Program-made: the position numbers and the translations under genes
Notes under the pieces: model-generated
Database searches by the model: none
Seen by the model: the letters and a program-made list of their open reading frames with translations, nothing else
What the model was told of the DNA's origin: nothing
Origin: Chitinophaga sp. CF118
Lineage (GTDB): Bacteria; Bacteroidota; Bacteroidia; Chitinophagales; Chitinophagaceae
Length of the DNA: 64,000 bases
Assembly (NCBI RefSeq): GCF_900112615.1
Contig: NZ_FOMK01000002.1
Location: forward strand, 62,001-126,000
Direction: 5' to 3'
Shown here: positions 38,849 through 48,379 of the stretch, piece after piece
Numbering within the stretch: the first letter of the stretch is position 1
Layout of the letters: every line of letters begins with the position of its first letter

Positions 38849-39043
38849 TAAATTGTCCTGTTCCAATAAAGTCCCCTTTGTATTGTTTGCCCAAAATGGA
38901 GGCATAAAAATAATAAAAAACGAATATGGGAAAGGACAAATCTGGTAGTTATAACCGGGGGCCTCTTTTTAATGAGTACTATCATCATAATGTTTGTGAA
39001 TATCGATTTTCAGTACGATTCTCTGCTCAGCATCATTTTTATT

Positions 39044-39075
39044 AAAAAAAGACTGCCCCGATGAATGGAACAGTC
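39044..39075 (-). terminator. Terminator after the GH128 gene
   Basis: On the minus strand GACTGTTCC and GGGGCAGTC form a 9-bp stem with two G-U pairs and a 7-nt loop, followed by seven T residues. It ends the GH128 unit and separates it from the sigma gene, so the two are separate transcripts. Confidence 0.75.
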
Positions 39076-39094
39076 CTTATTTAGTAAAAGATTA

Positions 39095-39958
39095 TTAGTG
39101 CAGCTTAACAGATGTATTGGGCATATAACCGGCATACCACTTCCCCAAATCAGTAAGAGTACCATCTGCGGCTACCAGTGCAGAAGGCCATAACCTGGTA
39201 CTTGTAGGTGAGCCGGAGAACCATGAGTAACGCTGTACAAAAGGTAATGCTTCCAACTGGGGTAGTAAACGCTGCATAAATGCCAATACCTGGGCAGGAG
39301 TGTATCTGTTTGCCTCCACAGTTTTAGCATCCTGATCAACCGTTGCAAATTCAGTGATCCAGATAGGCAGATGGTATTTATTGTAGAGGTCCTGCAATAC
39401 CCCTACAAAATGTACATCATCCAAACCAACGTACATGTGTACACAGATAAAATCTACCCGGCGTTTCTGAGCAATTGCCTTATCCATGAAGTCATAGATC
39501 CATTGTTGCGTAGGCCAGGCAGCAGCCGGACTTCCAAGTGGCAATCCTATGGTTTCAAGCTTAGGCCAGAGTGCCAGAGCTTCGTCTACAGTCATGTTTG
39601 ATTGATCACCAAGATCTGGCTCATTAAATCCGAGTACGTATTTAATCATACCAGAATCCTTCCATTTCTTTACGTACGCAATGTTCTCATCTGTAACATT
39701 TGCCTTGCCCCAAAACATGCTTACAAATTCAGCATTCTGAGGTTTTTGCTCAAATGGCAAAGTGGTACCCCAGGTATAAAACCAATGGCTCTTAAGGTTC
39801 ACAACATTTCCATACCAGCTGCCATTTGTGCTTCCTGTATTGAAATCGACACCTTTTTTATTGGTGAATGGTGTGTTTACAGTTGGTGAGGTGGTATCCT
39901 TCTTTTTGCTACAGGCCATTAATAACAGACTCAGTGAGAGTACAAGTTTGTAATTCAT
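39095..39958 (-). CDS. GH128-type glycan hydrolase lipoprotein
   Basis: 287 residues. Lipoprotein signal MNYKLVLSLSLLLMAC (Cys 16). The fold is a TIM barrel of the Glyco_hydro_cc/GH128 type: KKGVDFNTGSTNGSW and FYTWGTTLPF at the start, GFNEPDLGDQSNM near 110 with the acid/base Glu, FICVHMYVG near 170 and IWITEFATVDQD near 203 with the nucleophile Glu. Characterised GH128 enzymes cut beta-1,3-glucan. It would act at the cell surface or periplasm on fungal or algal beta-glucan. It is monocistronic, with its own terminator. Confidence 0.82.
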   Translation of the reverse strand: MNYKLVLSLSLLLMACSKKKDTTSPTVNTPFTNKKGVDFNTGSTNGSWYGNVVNLKSHWFYTWGTTLPFEQKPQNAEFVSMFWGKANVTDENIAYVKKWKDSGMIKYVLGFNEPDLGDQSNMTVDEALALWPKLETIGLPLGSPAAAWPTQQWIYDFMDKAIAQKRRVDFICVHMYVGLDDVHFVGVLQDLYNKYHLPIWITEFATVDQDAKTVEANRYTPAQVLAFMQRLLPQLEALPFVQRYSWFSGSPTSTRLWPSALVAADGTLTDLGKWYAGYMPNTSVKLH

Positions 39959-40111
39959 TCTAAAGTTCGGGTTTTGTAGAATAATGGTTATTTACGCAAT
40001 ATTATTAATTTTAATTAACATATTACATTAATTAAAGCTCAGGGCTTCAATACATTACTAATGAATAACTTAACTAATTTCAATTTTTTCATGAAAAGAA
40101 CGAAGTATTTC

Positions 40112-40119
40112 TAACTTTG
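40112..40119 (+). promoter_or_regulatory. Promoter -7 box before the 40124 gene
   Basis: TAACTTTG is a perfect TAnnTTTG match. Transcription would start at about 40124-40126, on top of the TTG codon that opens the next reading frame. Confidence 0.5.
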
Positions 40120-40123
40120 CGCT

Positions 40124-40621
40124 TTGCTAAAATCCAATACATATAATCCCTTTGAGGAACTGACGCCGGACAGGATCCGGCAGCTAATCCAGCTGAAAGA
40201 TTATTTCCTGGTGGTGCAGCGTTTTCAATGGGTAGGTCTGCCAGCAGGCACCGGTTTTATGGCTTCTTATTATAATGACCTGCAAGCTGCAAATGAGCAT
40301 CAGTCGTATTTAGTAAATTACGACGGCAAAGTAGTGGATCTTCAACAGGAAGATCAGAAGAACAGGTTTCTTCAGCTGTTCAAAGCAGGATCTCCCTATG
40401 TTGTTTATATCAATACGCTGAAGGATAAGGACTGGGCTAAACAGATGGTAAAAGCCTATGCTGAAAAAATTCGTCATTACATCAGAATTTCCGGTAAGAT
40501 AAAGGTAAATCGTGATTATGGTATCGAGATTGACTTTAATCTGAAACATGGGTATGTAATGGCAGTCATCCACTCCGGAGAGCAAAAGATGGAAGTCCCT
40601 TTTTATGAAATTATAAAATAA
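40124..40621 (+). CDS. Conserved-looking protein of unknown function
   Basis: 165 residues with no recognised domain. The frame opens with TTG at 40124; the next in-frame ATG (M46) would remove a well-formed N-terminus (NPFEELTPDRIRQLIQLKDYFLVVQRFQWVGLPAGTGF). It is soluble, mixed alpha/beta, with no signal peptide. A -7 box lies 4 nt upstream, so the mRNA may be leaderless. The gene ends 6 bp before the SRAP gene and is probably co-transcribed with it, which is the only hint at a role (DNA repair context, inference). Confidence 0.7.
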   Translation: MLKSNTYNPFEELTPDRIRQLIQLKDYFLVVQRFQWVGLPAGTGFMASYYNDLQAANEHQSYLVNYDGKVVDLQQEDQKNRFLQLFKAGSPYVVYINTLKDKDWAKQMVKAYAEKIRHYIRISGKIKVNRDYGIEIDFNLKHGYVMAVIHSGEQKMEVPFYEIIK

Positions 40622-40627
40622 CCTTTG

Positions 40628-41437
40628 ATGTGCTACGATATTTCATTCAATAGTGATATACTGTTAACTATAGATGCTTTCCCTACCATCATCAATGATC
40701 TGAAAACAGAGTTTGATAAGGAAGCGCTGATCCATGTGGAAGGTCATCGTCTGCCTGAGTTTTATACCATCTATACCACCAATAATACTCCTCACCTAAC
40801 TACTATGGCATGGGGTGTAGATCCGCTTTATATAAGTGATCTGAAAGAAAGGTTAAGCAGAAGAGCCGGGATGTTAAATGCCCGAAGTGAACGTATTCTT
40901 GATGATCATAAATCTTATTGGTATAGGATAAAAGATAATCGCTGCCTTATTCCTGTAACAGGGATCTATGAACACCGGCAGATTACTGGCTGGAAGAATA
41001 AAGTACCTTACCTGATTCAGTTGCAGGATGCAAAGATCTTTTATATTCCGGGGCTTTACCAACTGAGAGATGAAGTAGATACGACAACAGGAGAGATTTT
41101 CCGTTCTGGTACTTATACCGTAATTACCCGTCCGGCAAATGCATTGATGGGAAACATCCATAACAGTGGTGAGAACAAACACAGAATGCCCCTTTTTATT
41201 ACGACTGAAATTGCACAGCAATGGATAAATCCAGCTCTGACAACTACCGAAGTACGTGAGATACTGGCATATGAAATACCTTCTGATAATTTAGCCTGCA
41301 AGACAGTATATAGTATTCGTGGAGGAAAACACCGGCCTGATAATAAGGATAAAGATGCTTATTGGGAATGGGCGAATCTGCCATCTTTAGGAAATGATAA
41401 TCCATTAAATATGGTATCGCAGCAAAGTTTGTTTTGA
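40628..41437 (+). CDS. SRAP-family DNA-protein crosslink protein (YedK/HMCES-like)
   Basis: 269 residues. The ATG at 40628 is the right start, not the in-frame TTG at 40625, because it places Cys at position 2, the catalytic residue exposed when Met is removed. NARSE near 79-83, GIYEH near 115 (catalytic Glu) and ENKHRMPLFI near 187 (catalytic His) complete the SRAP active site. SRAP proteins bond covalently to abasic sites in single-stranded DNA and protect them from breakage. It follows the unknown 40124 gene at 6 bp. Confidence 0.92.
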   Translation: MCYDISFNSDILLTIDAFPTIINDLKTEFDKEALIHVEGHRLPEFYTIYTTNNTPHLTTMAWGVDPLYISDLKERLSRRAGMLNARSERILDDHKSYWYRIKDNRCLIPVTGIYEHRQITGWKNKVPYLIQLQDAKIFYIPGLYQLRDEVDTTTGEIFRSGTYTVITRPANALMGNIHNSGENKHRMPLFITTEIAQQWINPALTTTEVREILAYEIPSDNLACKTVYSIRGGKHRPDNKDKDAYWEWANLPSLGNDNPLNMVSQQSLF

Positions 41438-41554
41438 TCTGTGATTGTGCTGGTTCTTTTAATGCAGAAAAAACGATGAGTTGTTGTCAATATCCCGATT
41501 TTAGTTTGCTAAATCACAGATACCCAAAATAATCCCGGTTTTAAAGGGTATATT

Positions 41555-41567
41555 AGATAGTCTATCT
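41555..41567. promoter_or_regulatory. Short palindrome upstream of the hydrolase gene
   Basis: AGATAG-T-CTATCT is a perfect 6-1-6 inverted repeat, 75 nt before the ATG of the alpha/beta hydrolase. It lies in a 204-bp gap with no other visible feature. It could be an operator, but no regulator is adjacent. Confidence 0.25.
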
Positions 41568-41641
41568 GACCGCATGAAATTTAACCCAGATACAGGTAGT
41601 TTAAAGACACAACAAACAAAACCTTAACCCAGGCAATACTT

Positions 41642-42427
41642 ATGAGCAAAATTATCAATTCTAAAACGGTTGTATTTGTAACCGGAGCTTTTGTCAGCAA
41701 CAGAGGCTGGCAGGAATGGCAAACCTATTTTGAAAGCAAAGGATATAAAACCATTGCACCAGCATGGCCTTTTAAAAATGGTACTGCGGCTGAACTCAGG
41801 AACAGACAACCCAATGATACAGATTTAGCGGCATTAACGCTTTCTGAGCTGATAGATCATTATGCGAATATTGTAAAAAGTTTTCCTGAAAAACCAATTG
41901 TAATTGGTCATTCTCTGGGAGGCTTGATTACTCAGATCATCGTAAACAGGGGCCTGACGGCTGCCGGTGTAGCGATACATCCTGTTCCGCCACAGGGTGT
42001 ATTTCCTTATGAATTCTCCTTTCTAAAAGCAGGATGGAAATCCCTGGGGCTGTTTACTTCTCTGAAAAAAACCTACCTGATGTCTTTTAAAGACTGGCAA
42101 TATGCATTTGTAAATAATATGCCCCTTGATGAACAGCAGAAAGCATATGATGAGAATACCATTCCAGAGTCTAAAACAGTAGCACGCGGAGGATTGACCA
42201 GTGCTGCAAAAGTTGATTTTGCGAAAGAACATTCACCATTACTGATTACTTCAGGTAGCCTTGATAATATTATTCCTCCTCATCTGAACTACCGTAATTT
42301 CAAAAAATATAAGAAGAATAATTCCATTCTTGAGTATAAAGAATTCGCTGGAAGAAATCACTTTGTAGTAGGACAATCTACCTGGAAAGAGGATGCGGAT
42401 TATATACTAGAGTGGCTAAAGAAATAA
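41642..42427 (+). CDS. Alpha/beta hydrolase
   Basis: 261 residues. GHSLGGLI near 89 carries the nucleophile Ser (about 91), GSLDNIIPP near 205 the Asp, and GRNHFV near 239 the His of the catalytic triad. FVTGAFVSNRGWQEWQTYFESKGY is the first strand and oxyanion loop region. There is no signal peptide, so it is cytoplasmic. The substrate is unknown; esterase and lipase activities are common in this fold. It is a single gene with its own terminator. Confidence 0.87.
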   Translation: MSKIINSKTVVFVTGAFVSNRGWQEWQTYFESKGYKTIAPAWPFKNGTAAELRNRQPNDTDLAALTLSELIDHYANIVKSFPEKPIVIGHSLGGLITQIIVNRGLTAAGVAIHPVPPQGVFPYEFSFLKAGWKSLGLFTSLKKTYLMSFKDWQYAFVNNMPLDEQQKAYDENTIPESKTVARGGLTSAAKVDFAKEHSPLLITSGSLDNIIPPHLNYRNFKKYKKNNSILEYKEFAGRNHFVVGQSTWKEDADYILEWLKK

Positions 42428-42435
42428 ATGTGTTA

Positions 42436-42470
42436 GTTCCTGCAGGGATCAAGCCTTGCAGGAACTTTTT
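42436..42470 (+). terminator. Rho-independent terminator after the hydrolase gene
   Basis: GTTCCTGCA and TGCAGGAAC form a 9-bp stem with a 12-nt loop, followed by TTTTT. Confidence 0.8.
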
Positions 42471-42497
42471 GTATATGTGGAGTTGATAAGGCTGTTA

Positions 42498-44609
42498 CTA
42501 ATAACTTCCTGTATATTTTTTATTTTTTATAAGCCAGCTGGCACATTGATAATAAGCTATTGCCTGCTTTGACAGGCTATCTGTTAATGCTACGCTGGTC
42601 GCCTTGCCTGTTTTGAAATCTGGCTCAAATTCAGTTTGTTTTCTAACAGGTGAAAGAATTACCAGTTTGTTTGCTTTAATATAACCCAATCCCTGATAAG
42701 TACTGATAAACGCTTTTTCATTTCCCGGAGCTTCTGTAAAAATATCCTGTCCAAAGAATTTACTCTTGTAATTAAAATGCAGTAATCCCAGGATGGTTGG
42801 TGCAATATCAATCTGTGCTGTTAATTTATTTACCTTTTGTGCTGATATATTTCCGGGAGAATAAATAATCATTGGTATGTGATATCCGGTAACCGGTAAT
42901 TGTACGCTACCAGCACTACCTGCACAATGATCTGCTACTATCACGAAAATGGTATTACTGAACCATGACTTGCTTTTAGCTTCCCTTAAGAATTTACCGA
43001 TAGCATAATCCGTGTATTTTACGGCGCCTTCGCGGGTTTGCGTGGAAGGTGGAATATTGATACGCCCATCAGGATAAGTAAATGGACGATGATTAGAAAC
43101 AGTCATTACATGTGTAAAGAAGTTTTTCCCTTTCGCATATTCCTGGTCAACCTTTTGTAAGGTGAGTGTGAAAAGATCTTCATCAGCAACTCCCCATATA
43201 TTGGCATAATGGATTTGTGCGGGCAAAAGGGCATCCCTGTCAATTACCGTATAACCATTATTACTAAAAAAGTAATTCATGTTATCAAAATATCCATATC
43301 CTCCATAGATGTATTGTGTACTATATCCTTTTGATTTAAATACTGACCCCAGAGAGAACAGGTGTTCATTATCCGGACGTTTTACAATGCTTTGTCCGGG
43401 GGTAGGCGGAATAGCCAGTGATAATGCTTCCAGCCCTCTTACAGTTCTTGTTCCGGAAGAATAGAGGTTGGTGAACAACATACTTTCTGTCGCCAAAGAA
43501 TCCAGTTGGGGTGTGATATTGCCTGTATTACCAAAGGACTTCATAAAATCAGCACTCAAACTTTCTACACTGATCAGCACCACATTCATCTTTTTCTCCG
43601 GTTCAGCGGGCGTAATTGATCTTTCAATATCAAATACATCATTGCTGGTAAAATGAGCATTAGGTGCAGAGAGTTCTTTTCTCAATATGGTAAAGGCTTC
43701 TTTATCAGGTAAAGTGCGATAGAATTTAAAATAATCCAGTTCATTATTCCAGAAAGCCGTTCCAAATTCAAACATGCCATTACCGGCCAATTCATTCACA
43801 TATTCATTATCACTGAATTTTCGTAATGAATTGCCCACTATGAGATAAGAAGCAAGTGGCAGTAACAATAAAGCAACAGAGGAATAAGAGCGCTTGAATA
43901 AACCCGGACGATATTCCAGGGAGCGCATAACGGGTTTTCTTAATAACCACAATGTAGATACGGCTAGTACGAACACCCCTGTCAACAACCACCCCACAGG
44001 GTAAGACTCCCAGATATTTCCTGCTACTTCACTGGTATATACCAGGTAATCCACCGCTATAAAGTTATAACGGGCAGAAAATTCATTCCAGAAGAACCAC
44101 TCGCTGACCGCATTAAAAAGCAACAGGTAAGTGATAATAAACATGTCTATCATCAATACCCACTTCCTCCACCCCATCCTGAAACGTTCGCCTGCAAAGG
44201 AGAGTGATATGTAGATAAGCAACCGGACCATCACATAGATGATCACGAACTTCCGGAGGTCTTCGTTGAAGTCTTTTGGTACGAGGTCTGTAAAAATGAG
44301 AATCCCCAACAGCAGCAATCCTGCCACTATGGCTATAATCCGGCGTCTGGCCGTATAGATCCCTTCATTAATTCCCCATAAATGGAGTACCAACGGGATC
44401 ATGACATAAGAGGCTATAACAAGATCGTAAAACAATCCTATCCCCACTATGCCTGCAATATTTAGCAGGCTCCAGTCAATACCCGAAGCGGAATAGACAG
44501 CAAGTGAAATCCTTGTAAGGGTGGAAATAATCACTGCTACCATGCAGACTATAAAAACAGGCGTGTAATAGTGCTTTAGTGACTTTGCAGAAATATAGGA
44601 ACTACTCAT
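42498..44609 (-). CDS. LtaS-like membrane phosphoglycerol/phosphoethanolamine transferase (sulfatase fold)
   Basis: 703 residues. About six hydrophobic helices occupy residues 15-265, then an extracytoplasmic alkaline phosphatase-superfamily domain starts near 340 (NVVLISVESLSADF with the metal-binding Glu). YSSGTRTVRGLEAL near 385 carries the Thr nucleophile of the LtaS branch, and VIVADHCAGSAG near 560 the Asp/His metal ligands. LtaS-like enzymes move phosphoglycerol or similar groups from phospholipids. In Gram-negative Bacteroidota the acceptor is probably a periplasmic glycan or lipid; this is not known. It stands alone, with a hairpin in its leader. Confidence 0.87.
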   Translation of the reverse strand: MSSSYISAKSLKHYYTPVFIVCMVAVIISTLTRISLAVYSASGIDWSLLNIAGIVGIGLFYDLVIASYVMIPLVLHLWGINEGIYTARRRIIAIVAGLLLLGILIFTDLVPKDFNEDLRKFVIIYVMVRLLIYISLSFAGERFRMGWRKWVLMIDMFIITYLLLFNAVSEWFFWNEFSARYNFIAVDYLVYTSEVAGNIWESYPVGWLLTGVFVLAVSTLWLLRKPVMRSLEYRPGLFKRSYSSVALLLLPLASYLIVGNSLRKFSDNEYVNELAGNGMFEFGTAFWNNELDYFKFYRTLPDKEAFTILRKELSAPNAHFTSNDVFDIERSITPAEPEKKMNVVLISVESLSADFMKSFGNTGNITPQLDSLATESMLFTNLYSSGTRTVRGLEALSLAIPPTPGQSIVKRPDNEHLFSLGSVFKSKGYSTQYIYGGYGYFDNMNYFFSNNGYTVIDRDALLPAQIHYANIWGVADEDLFTLTLQKVDQEYAKGKNFFTHVMTVSNHRPFTYPDGRINIPPSTQTREGAVKYTDYAIGKFLREAKSKSWFSNTIFVIVADHCAGSAGSVQLPVTGYHIPMIIYSPGNISAQKVNKLTAQIDIAPTILGLLHFNYKSKFFGQDIFTEAPGNEKAFISTYQGLGYIKANKLVILSPVRKQTEFEPDFKTGKATSVALTDSLSKQAIAYYQCASWLIKNKKYTGSY

Positions 44610-44641
44610 GACAAATGAAATCGCGACCTTTTAATAATCAA

Positions 44642-44672
44642 TAACTATTTTATGACAATCATAAAATAGTTA
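44642..44672. other. 14-bp perfect hairpin between DUF779 and LtaS-like genes
   Basis: TAACTATTTTATGA-CAA-TCATAAAATAGTTA pairs perfectly. On the minus strand CAACTTTG, a weak -7 box, precedes it. It is either the end of the aldehyde dehydrogenase transcript or a 5' leader hairpin of the LtaS-like gene. Confidence 0.5.
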
Positions 44673-44707
44673 GCAAAGTTGACTATAAAACCCGGTTCTG
44701 TCAATGC

Positions 44708-45088
44708 CTATTTGTCGGAATCTATTGTATATATTTCGGGTAAAATGGTCAATTCTTCGTCTGAGAATACCCGGGAGCGGGTATGGAACCTTACTCCCAA
44801 TGGTATTTCCAGGGAGAAGCTGCTGCCCCTCCCTGGAATTACGTCCAGGATCAATTGTGTATGCTTCCAATACTCAAACTGGTCTCTTCCCATATAAAAT
44901 TTACAGCCTCCTACTTCTCCCAGGCACACATCGCTCTGGCCAGTGCGAAACTCGCCCTCTGTAAAACACATGGGCTGGGAACCATCGCAACATCCCCCGC
45001 TCTGATGGAACATTAAGTTACCATGCTGTTGTTGTAATTTTCCTATTAATTCAATAGCGGCTGTTGTCGCAATAATCCTTTCCGGCAT
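44708..45088 (-). CDS. DUF779 protein linked to aldehyde dehydrogenase
   Basis: 126 residues from the ATG at 45088 (MPERIIATTAAIELIGKL); a GTG two codons upstream (45094) is possible. The block MFHQSGGCCDGSQPMCF with paired cysteines and KFYMGRDQFEYWKHTQLILDVIPGRG are characteristic of DUF779. This family is often found beside AldB/ExaC-type aldehyde dehydrogenases. Its role is unproven; the cysteine cluster suggests metal or redox function. The start lies 9 bp after the dehydrogenase stop, so the two are co-transcribed. Confidence 0.85.
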   Translation of the reverse strand: MPERIIATTAAIELIGKLQQQHGNLMFHQSGGCCDGSQPMCFTEGEFRTGQSDVCLGEVGGCKFYMGRDQFEYWKHTQLILDVIPGRGSSFSLEIPLGVRFHTRSRVFSDEELTILPEIYTIDSDK

Positions 45089-45097
45089 GATCACTGA

Positions 45098-46630
45098 TTA
45101 AAAGAAGCCCAGCTTCTGTTTATCGTAAGAAATAAGCATGTTCTTGGTTTGGCGGTAATGATTCAGCATCATTTTATGGGTTTCCCTACCAAATCCAGAT
45201 TTTTTGTATCCTCCGAAAGGTGCGTGTGCAGGATAAGCATGATAGCAGTTCACCCATACACGGCCGGCCTGGATGGCCCTTGGCACCTGGTAGAGTTCAT
45301 GTGCGTCGCGGGTCCATACACCAGCACCCAATCCATAGAGAGTATCATTTGCTATCTGGATAGCTTCTTCAGTGGTTTTAAAAGTGGTTACGCAGAGTAC
45401 CGGACCGAAGATCTCTTCCTGGAACACTCTCATTTTGTTATGCCCTTTCAGAATAGTGGGCTGAACATAATAGCCATGCTCCAATCCATTGTTCTGGTGG
45501 AAGGCTTCACCACCGCAGAGCACCTGTGCCCCCTCCTGCTTGCCAATATCCAGGTAACTAAGTATTTTATGATACTGGTCTTCACTAGACTGAGCCCCCA
45601 TCATTACGGTACTATCCAGAGGATTACCCATTATAATGGCATTGGTACGCTGGATGACACGTTCCATGAACCGATCGTAGATATGCTCATGTACAAGCAT
45701 GCGACTTGGACAGGTACAAACCTCTCCCTGGTTGAGCGCAAACATTACCGCACCCTCAATTGCCTTATCGAAGAAAGCATCATCAGCATCTGCTACGCTT
45801 TCAAAAAAGATATTTGGACTCTTGCCACCCAGCTCCATTGTTACAGGAATGAGGTTTTCAGAAGCATATTGCATGATGAGGCGGCCGGTAGTAGTTTCCC
45901 CAGTAAAGGCTACTTTTTGTACACGGGGAGAGGATGCCAGAGGTTTTCCTGCCTCCACACCGAACCCTGTCACGATGTTCAGAACGCCTTTGGGCAGGAT
46001 ATCGCCCACCAGTTCCATGAGACACATGATGCTGGTAGGAGTTTGTTCTGCAGGTTTTACCACTACGCAGCAACCGGCAGCTAAGGCAGGAGCTATTTTC
46101 CAGGTGGCCATCAGCAGTGGGAAATTCCAGGGGATGATTTGTCCTACCACACCAATAGGCTCGTGCAAGTTGATGCTAACAGTGTTTTCGTCGTGTTCGC
46201 TTATAGTCCCTTCCTCACTTCTTAATACTCCAGCGAAATACCTGAAGTGGTCCACGACCAGAGGCAGGTCGGCTGCGCGGGTTTCCCGGATGGCCTTGCC
46301 ATTGTCTATTGTTTCAACAATAGCCAGGTATTCCAGATTATCTTCAATGATCTGGGCAATTTTCAACAGCAGGTTACTACGGTAAGCAGCCCCTGTTTTG
46401 CACCATGTTTCAAAAGCCTTATGTGCGGCTTCGATAGCTTTGTCAATGTCTTTAGCATTGCCTCTCGCCGCCTGGGTAAAGACCTTTCCATCTATTGGAG
46501 AAACATTATCAAAGTATTCTCCGCTGGAAGGCGCTACCCATTCTCCGTTAATGTAATGATCGTACCGAGGTTTAAATGTGGGACGTGCTGCCAGATTGGA
46601 CTTAGGCACGGCAGTGGCTGTATTGCTCAT
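45098..46630 (-). CDS. NAD(P)-dependent aldehyde dehydrogenase (AldB/ExaC type)
   Basis: 510 residues, full length for the family. [20 protein letters not shown] opens the fold, IPWNFPLLM near 160 binds cofactor, [12 protein letters not shown] near 266 carries the general-base Glu, and [13 protein letters not shown] near 305 has the catalytic Cys. The CTCPSR context is that of acetaldehyde/AldB-like enzymes, which oxidise short-chain aldehydes to acids. It forms an operon with DUF779 and is divergent from an AraC-type regulator, a typical alcohol/aldehyde-responsive layout. Confidence 0.93.
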   Translation of the reverse strand: MSNTATAVPKSNLAARPTFKPRYDHYINGEWVAPSSGEYFDNVSPIDGKVFTQAARGNAKDIDKAIEAAHKAFETWCKTGAAYRSNLLLKIAQIIEDNLEYLAIVETIDNGKAIRETRAADLPLVVDHFRYFAGVLRSEEGTISEHDENTVSINLHEPIGVVGQIIPWNFPLLMATWKIAPALAAGCCVVVKPAEQTPTSIMCLMELVGDILPKGVLNIVTGFGVEAGKPLASSPRVQKVAFTGETTTGRLIMQYASENLIPVTMELGGKSPNIFFESVADADDAFFDKAIEGAVMFALNQGEVCTCPSRMLVHEHIYDRFMERVIQRTNAIIMGNPLDSTVMMGAQSSEDQYHKILSYLDIGKQEGAQVLCGGEAFHQNNGLEHGYYVQPTILKGHNKMRVFQEEIFGPVLCVTTFKTTEEAIQIANDTLYGLGAGVWTRDAHELYQVPRAIQAGRVWVNCYHAYPAHAPFGGYKKSGFGRETHKMMLNHYRQTKNMLISYDKQKLGFF

Positions 46631-46648
46631 AATAAGTGGAATTATTTT

Positions 46649-46665
46649 GTATTGTTAAACAATAC
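46649..46665. promoter_or_regulatory. Palindrome before the aldehyde dehydrogenase gene
   Basis: GTATTGTT-A-AACAATAC is a perfect 8-1-8 palindrome, 18 nt before the aldehyde dehydrogenase ATG. A second one, TTAAC-TT-GTTAA, lies at 46763-46774 before the AraC gene. They mark the two ends of the 164-bp divergent region and are candidate regulator sites. Confidence 0.4.
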
Positions 46666-46794
46666 TGCAATATCAGTAACAGGGAATAGTAATCTGACAT
46701 TTTAGTATTTTTTAATAGCACAATCGTACTTTTTCTATTGTTTGTCCTGCCGAAAAAATAGCTTAACTTGTTAATAATAAATTCCAACGTTGAT

Positions 46795-47715
46795 ATGCAG
46801 GTAAATAACTATTTGCAGAAGCCCGCTCTAACGCGGCCAGAGGAATTGCAAACACTGGTGGAGAACAGGCGTATATTTAATCTTAAGAACTGTGAACTGA
46901 ATATTTTTGAGAGTTACCAACAAGCTTTACATGTACCCCTCACATTTAATGACCTCGTTATAACCAGTATGATACGAGGCAAAAAGGTGATGCACTTGTT
47001 TGATAAACCATCTTTTGATTATTTGCCCGGGGAAACGGTGATTGTACCATCCAACGAAACTATGATCATTGATTTTCCAGAAGCGACTGAACAAAACCCT
47101 ACACAATGCATTGCACTTGCAGTAGATGAAGCATATATACTGGATACTCTCCATTACTTAGACAGCTATTATAATACTGGTAATGAACAGCACCACTGGA
47201 ATCTCACCTTTAATCAATATCACTTTGAGAATGATCATGAGGTAACAGAACTGATCAATAAACTGATCAGGGTTTGCAGCAGTCAGGATAAAGCAAAAAA
47301 CATTTATGCAGATCTGCATATGAAAGAACTGCTGATCCGGTTAATACAGACTCAACACTTAAAACAGGTAACCCTCGACAGTCTGACAGATAACAATCAT
47401 AACAGGTTGAATTATGTATTGAATTATATTCAGGAACATCTGACAGAGAAGATAGCTGTAGATGTATTAAGTCGTAAGGCATACCTGAGCCGTAATATGT
47501 TCTTTAAATGGTTTAAGGAACAGTTTGGCATCACTCCACTGGAATATATTAACAGGGAACGGTTGAAGCTGGCCAAGCAATTGTTGTGTAAGCCAGAGCA
47601 TAATATTTATACCGTAAGTAAGCTATGCGGTTTCTCTGATGTAAATTACTTTGTAAGGATCTTTAAAAAGATGGAAGGTACTACTCCGAAGGCTTATCAG
47701 ACATGTATATTGTAA
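46795..47715 (+). CDS. AraC-family transcriptional regulator
   Basis: 306 residues from the ATG at 46795; a TTG at 46768 is in frame but less likely. The N-terminal part (about 15-185) is an AraC-type ligand-binding region. Two helix-turn-helices occupy about 205-300 (KIAVDVLSRKAYLSRNMFFKWFKEQFGITPLEYI and VSKLCGFSDVNYFVRIFKKMEGTTPKAYQ). It is divergent from the aldehyde dehydrogenase/DUF779 operon and likely activates it in response to an alcohol or aldehyde (inference from the arrangement). Confidence 0.92.
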   Translation: MQVNNYLQKPALTRPEELQTLVENRRIFNLKNCELNIFESYQQALHVPLTFNDLVITSMIRGKKVMHLFDKPSFDYLPGETVIVPSNETMIIDFPEATEQNPTQCIALAVDEAYILDTLHYLDSYYNTGNEQHHWNLTFNQYHFENDHEVTELINKLIRVCSSQDKAKNIYADLHMKELLIRLIQTQHLKQVTLDSLTDNNHNRLNYVLNYIQEHLTEKIAVDVLSRKAYLSRNMFFKWFKEQFGITPLEYINRERLKLAKQLLCKPEHNIYTVSKLCGFSDVNYFVRIFKKMEGTTPKAYQTCIL

Positions 47716-47773
47716 TTATATCCTTTATACTTTGTTACATTTTATCCCCTTCGTCTATAATATTACAATAGGA

Positions 47774-48232
47774 CTAATCTTCAAAATGACCTTCATCTAT
47801 AATTTTATAGCTGGCAGCGTACTGCTTAATATAACTGCGCATTTCGCCAATATTCGTTTTTGCAGCAGAAAGATGAATTTTTAGCTGTTCATTATTATGA
47901 TATGTTAACAATACCTCTGGTAATTTAAGATCATTATTAATACTAAATTGTGTACGAAAGCTTCTAACAGTATTCCAGTATATCATCTTCCTCCCATAAA
48001 GCATTCCCTCTCTATCAATTGTAATCATGAATTTAATTCTGAAGATTCCCCGCCAAAAATAAATAGTTCCAAATAACTGCAAACCAATGAATGTGATGAG
48101 AAGGGATAGCTGAAAGGTATTCAACGAGTGGATGTTAATCCAGGTAATCAAAGCTGTGAAAATAGTGGTCAAAGTAATGATGATAGAACCACTCGAGGCG
48201 CTTGCCGATTTCTTAATATAAATAGGTTCCAT
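47774..48232 (-). CDS. Small membrane protein with a possible PH-like domain
   Basis: 152 residues from the ATG at 48232 (MEPIYIKKSASASSGS); a longer frame from 48343 adds an odd hydrophobic stretch, and a near-consensus -7 box (TTATTTTG) lies between the two starts. Two membrane helices (about 17-38 and 43-62) are followed by a beta-rich cytoplasmic tail (MITIDREGMLYGRKMIYWNTVRSFRTQF), similar in layout to bacterial PH-like membrane proteins. It is not recognised beyond that. It is convergent with the AraC gene and divergent from the GH71/99-like gene. Confidence 0.65.
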   Translation of the reverse strand: MEPIYIKKSASASSGSIIITLTTIFTALITWINIHSLNTFQLSLLITFIGLQLFGTIYFWRGIFRIKFMITIDREGMLYGRKMIYWNTVRSFRTQFSINNDLKLPEVLLTYHNNEQLKIHLSAAKTNIGEMRSYIKQYAASYKIIDEGHFED

Positions 48233-48379
48233 AGGATAATATAGATTTCCTCTACAAAATAATACCAATATAATTCCGTTTATGCTATTGAACCATAAAA
48301 AACCTAAAAAGCGATCAACTACCAGGATGTACTGAAAACCCATGTCTACCTTTTCCTCATCATAAACATTTAAAGCAAA

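Noticed and set aside
40625..40630. SRAP start at the TTG of 40625
   Set aside because: It would put the catalytic Cys at position 3; the ATG at 40628 places it at position 2.
45149..46385. Long open frames opposite the aldehyde dehydrogenase (311 and 228 residues)
   Set aside because: They are antisense to a clearly conserved enzyme and have no recognisable domain.
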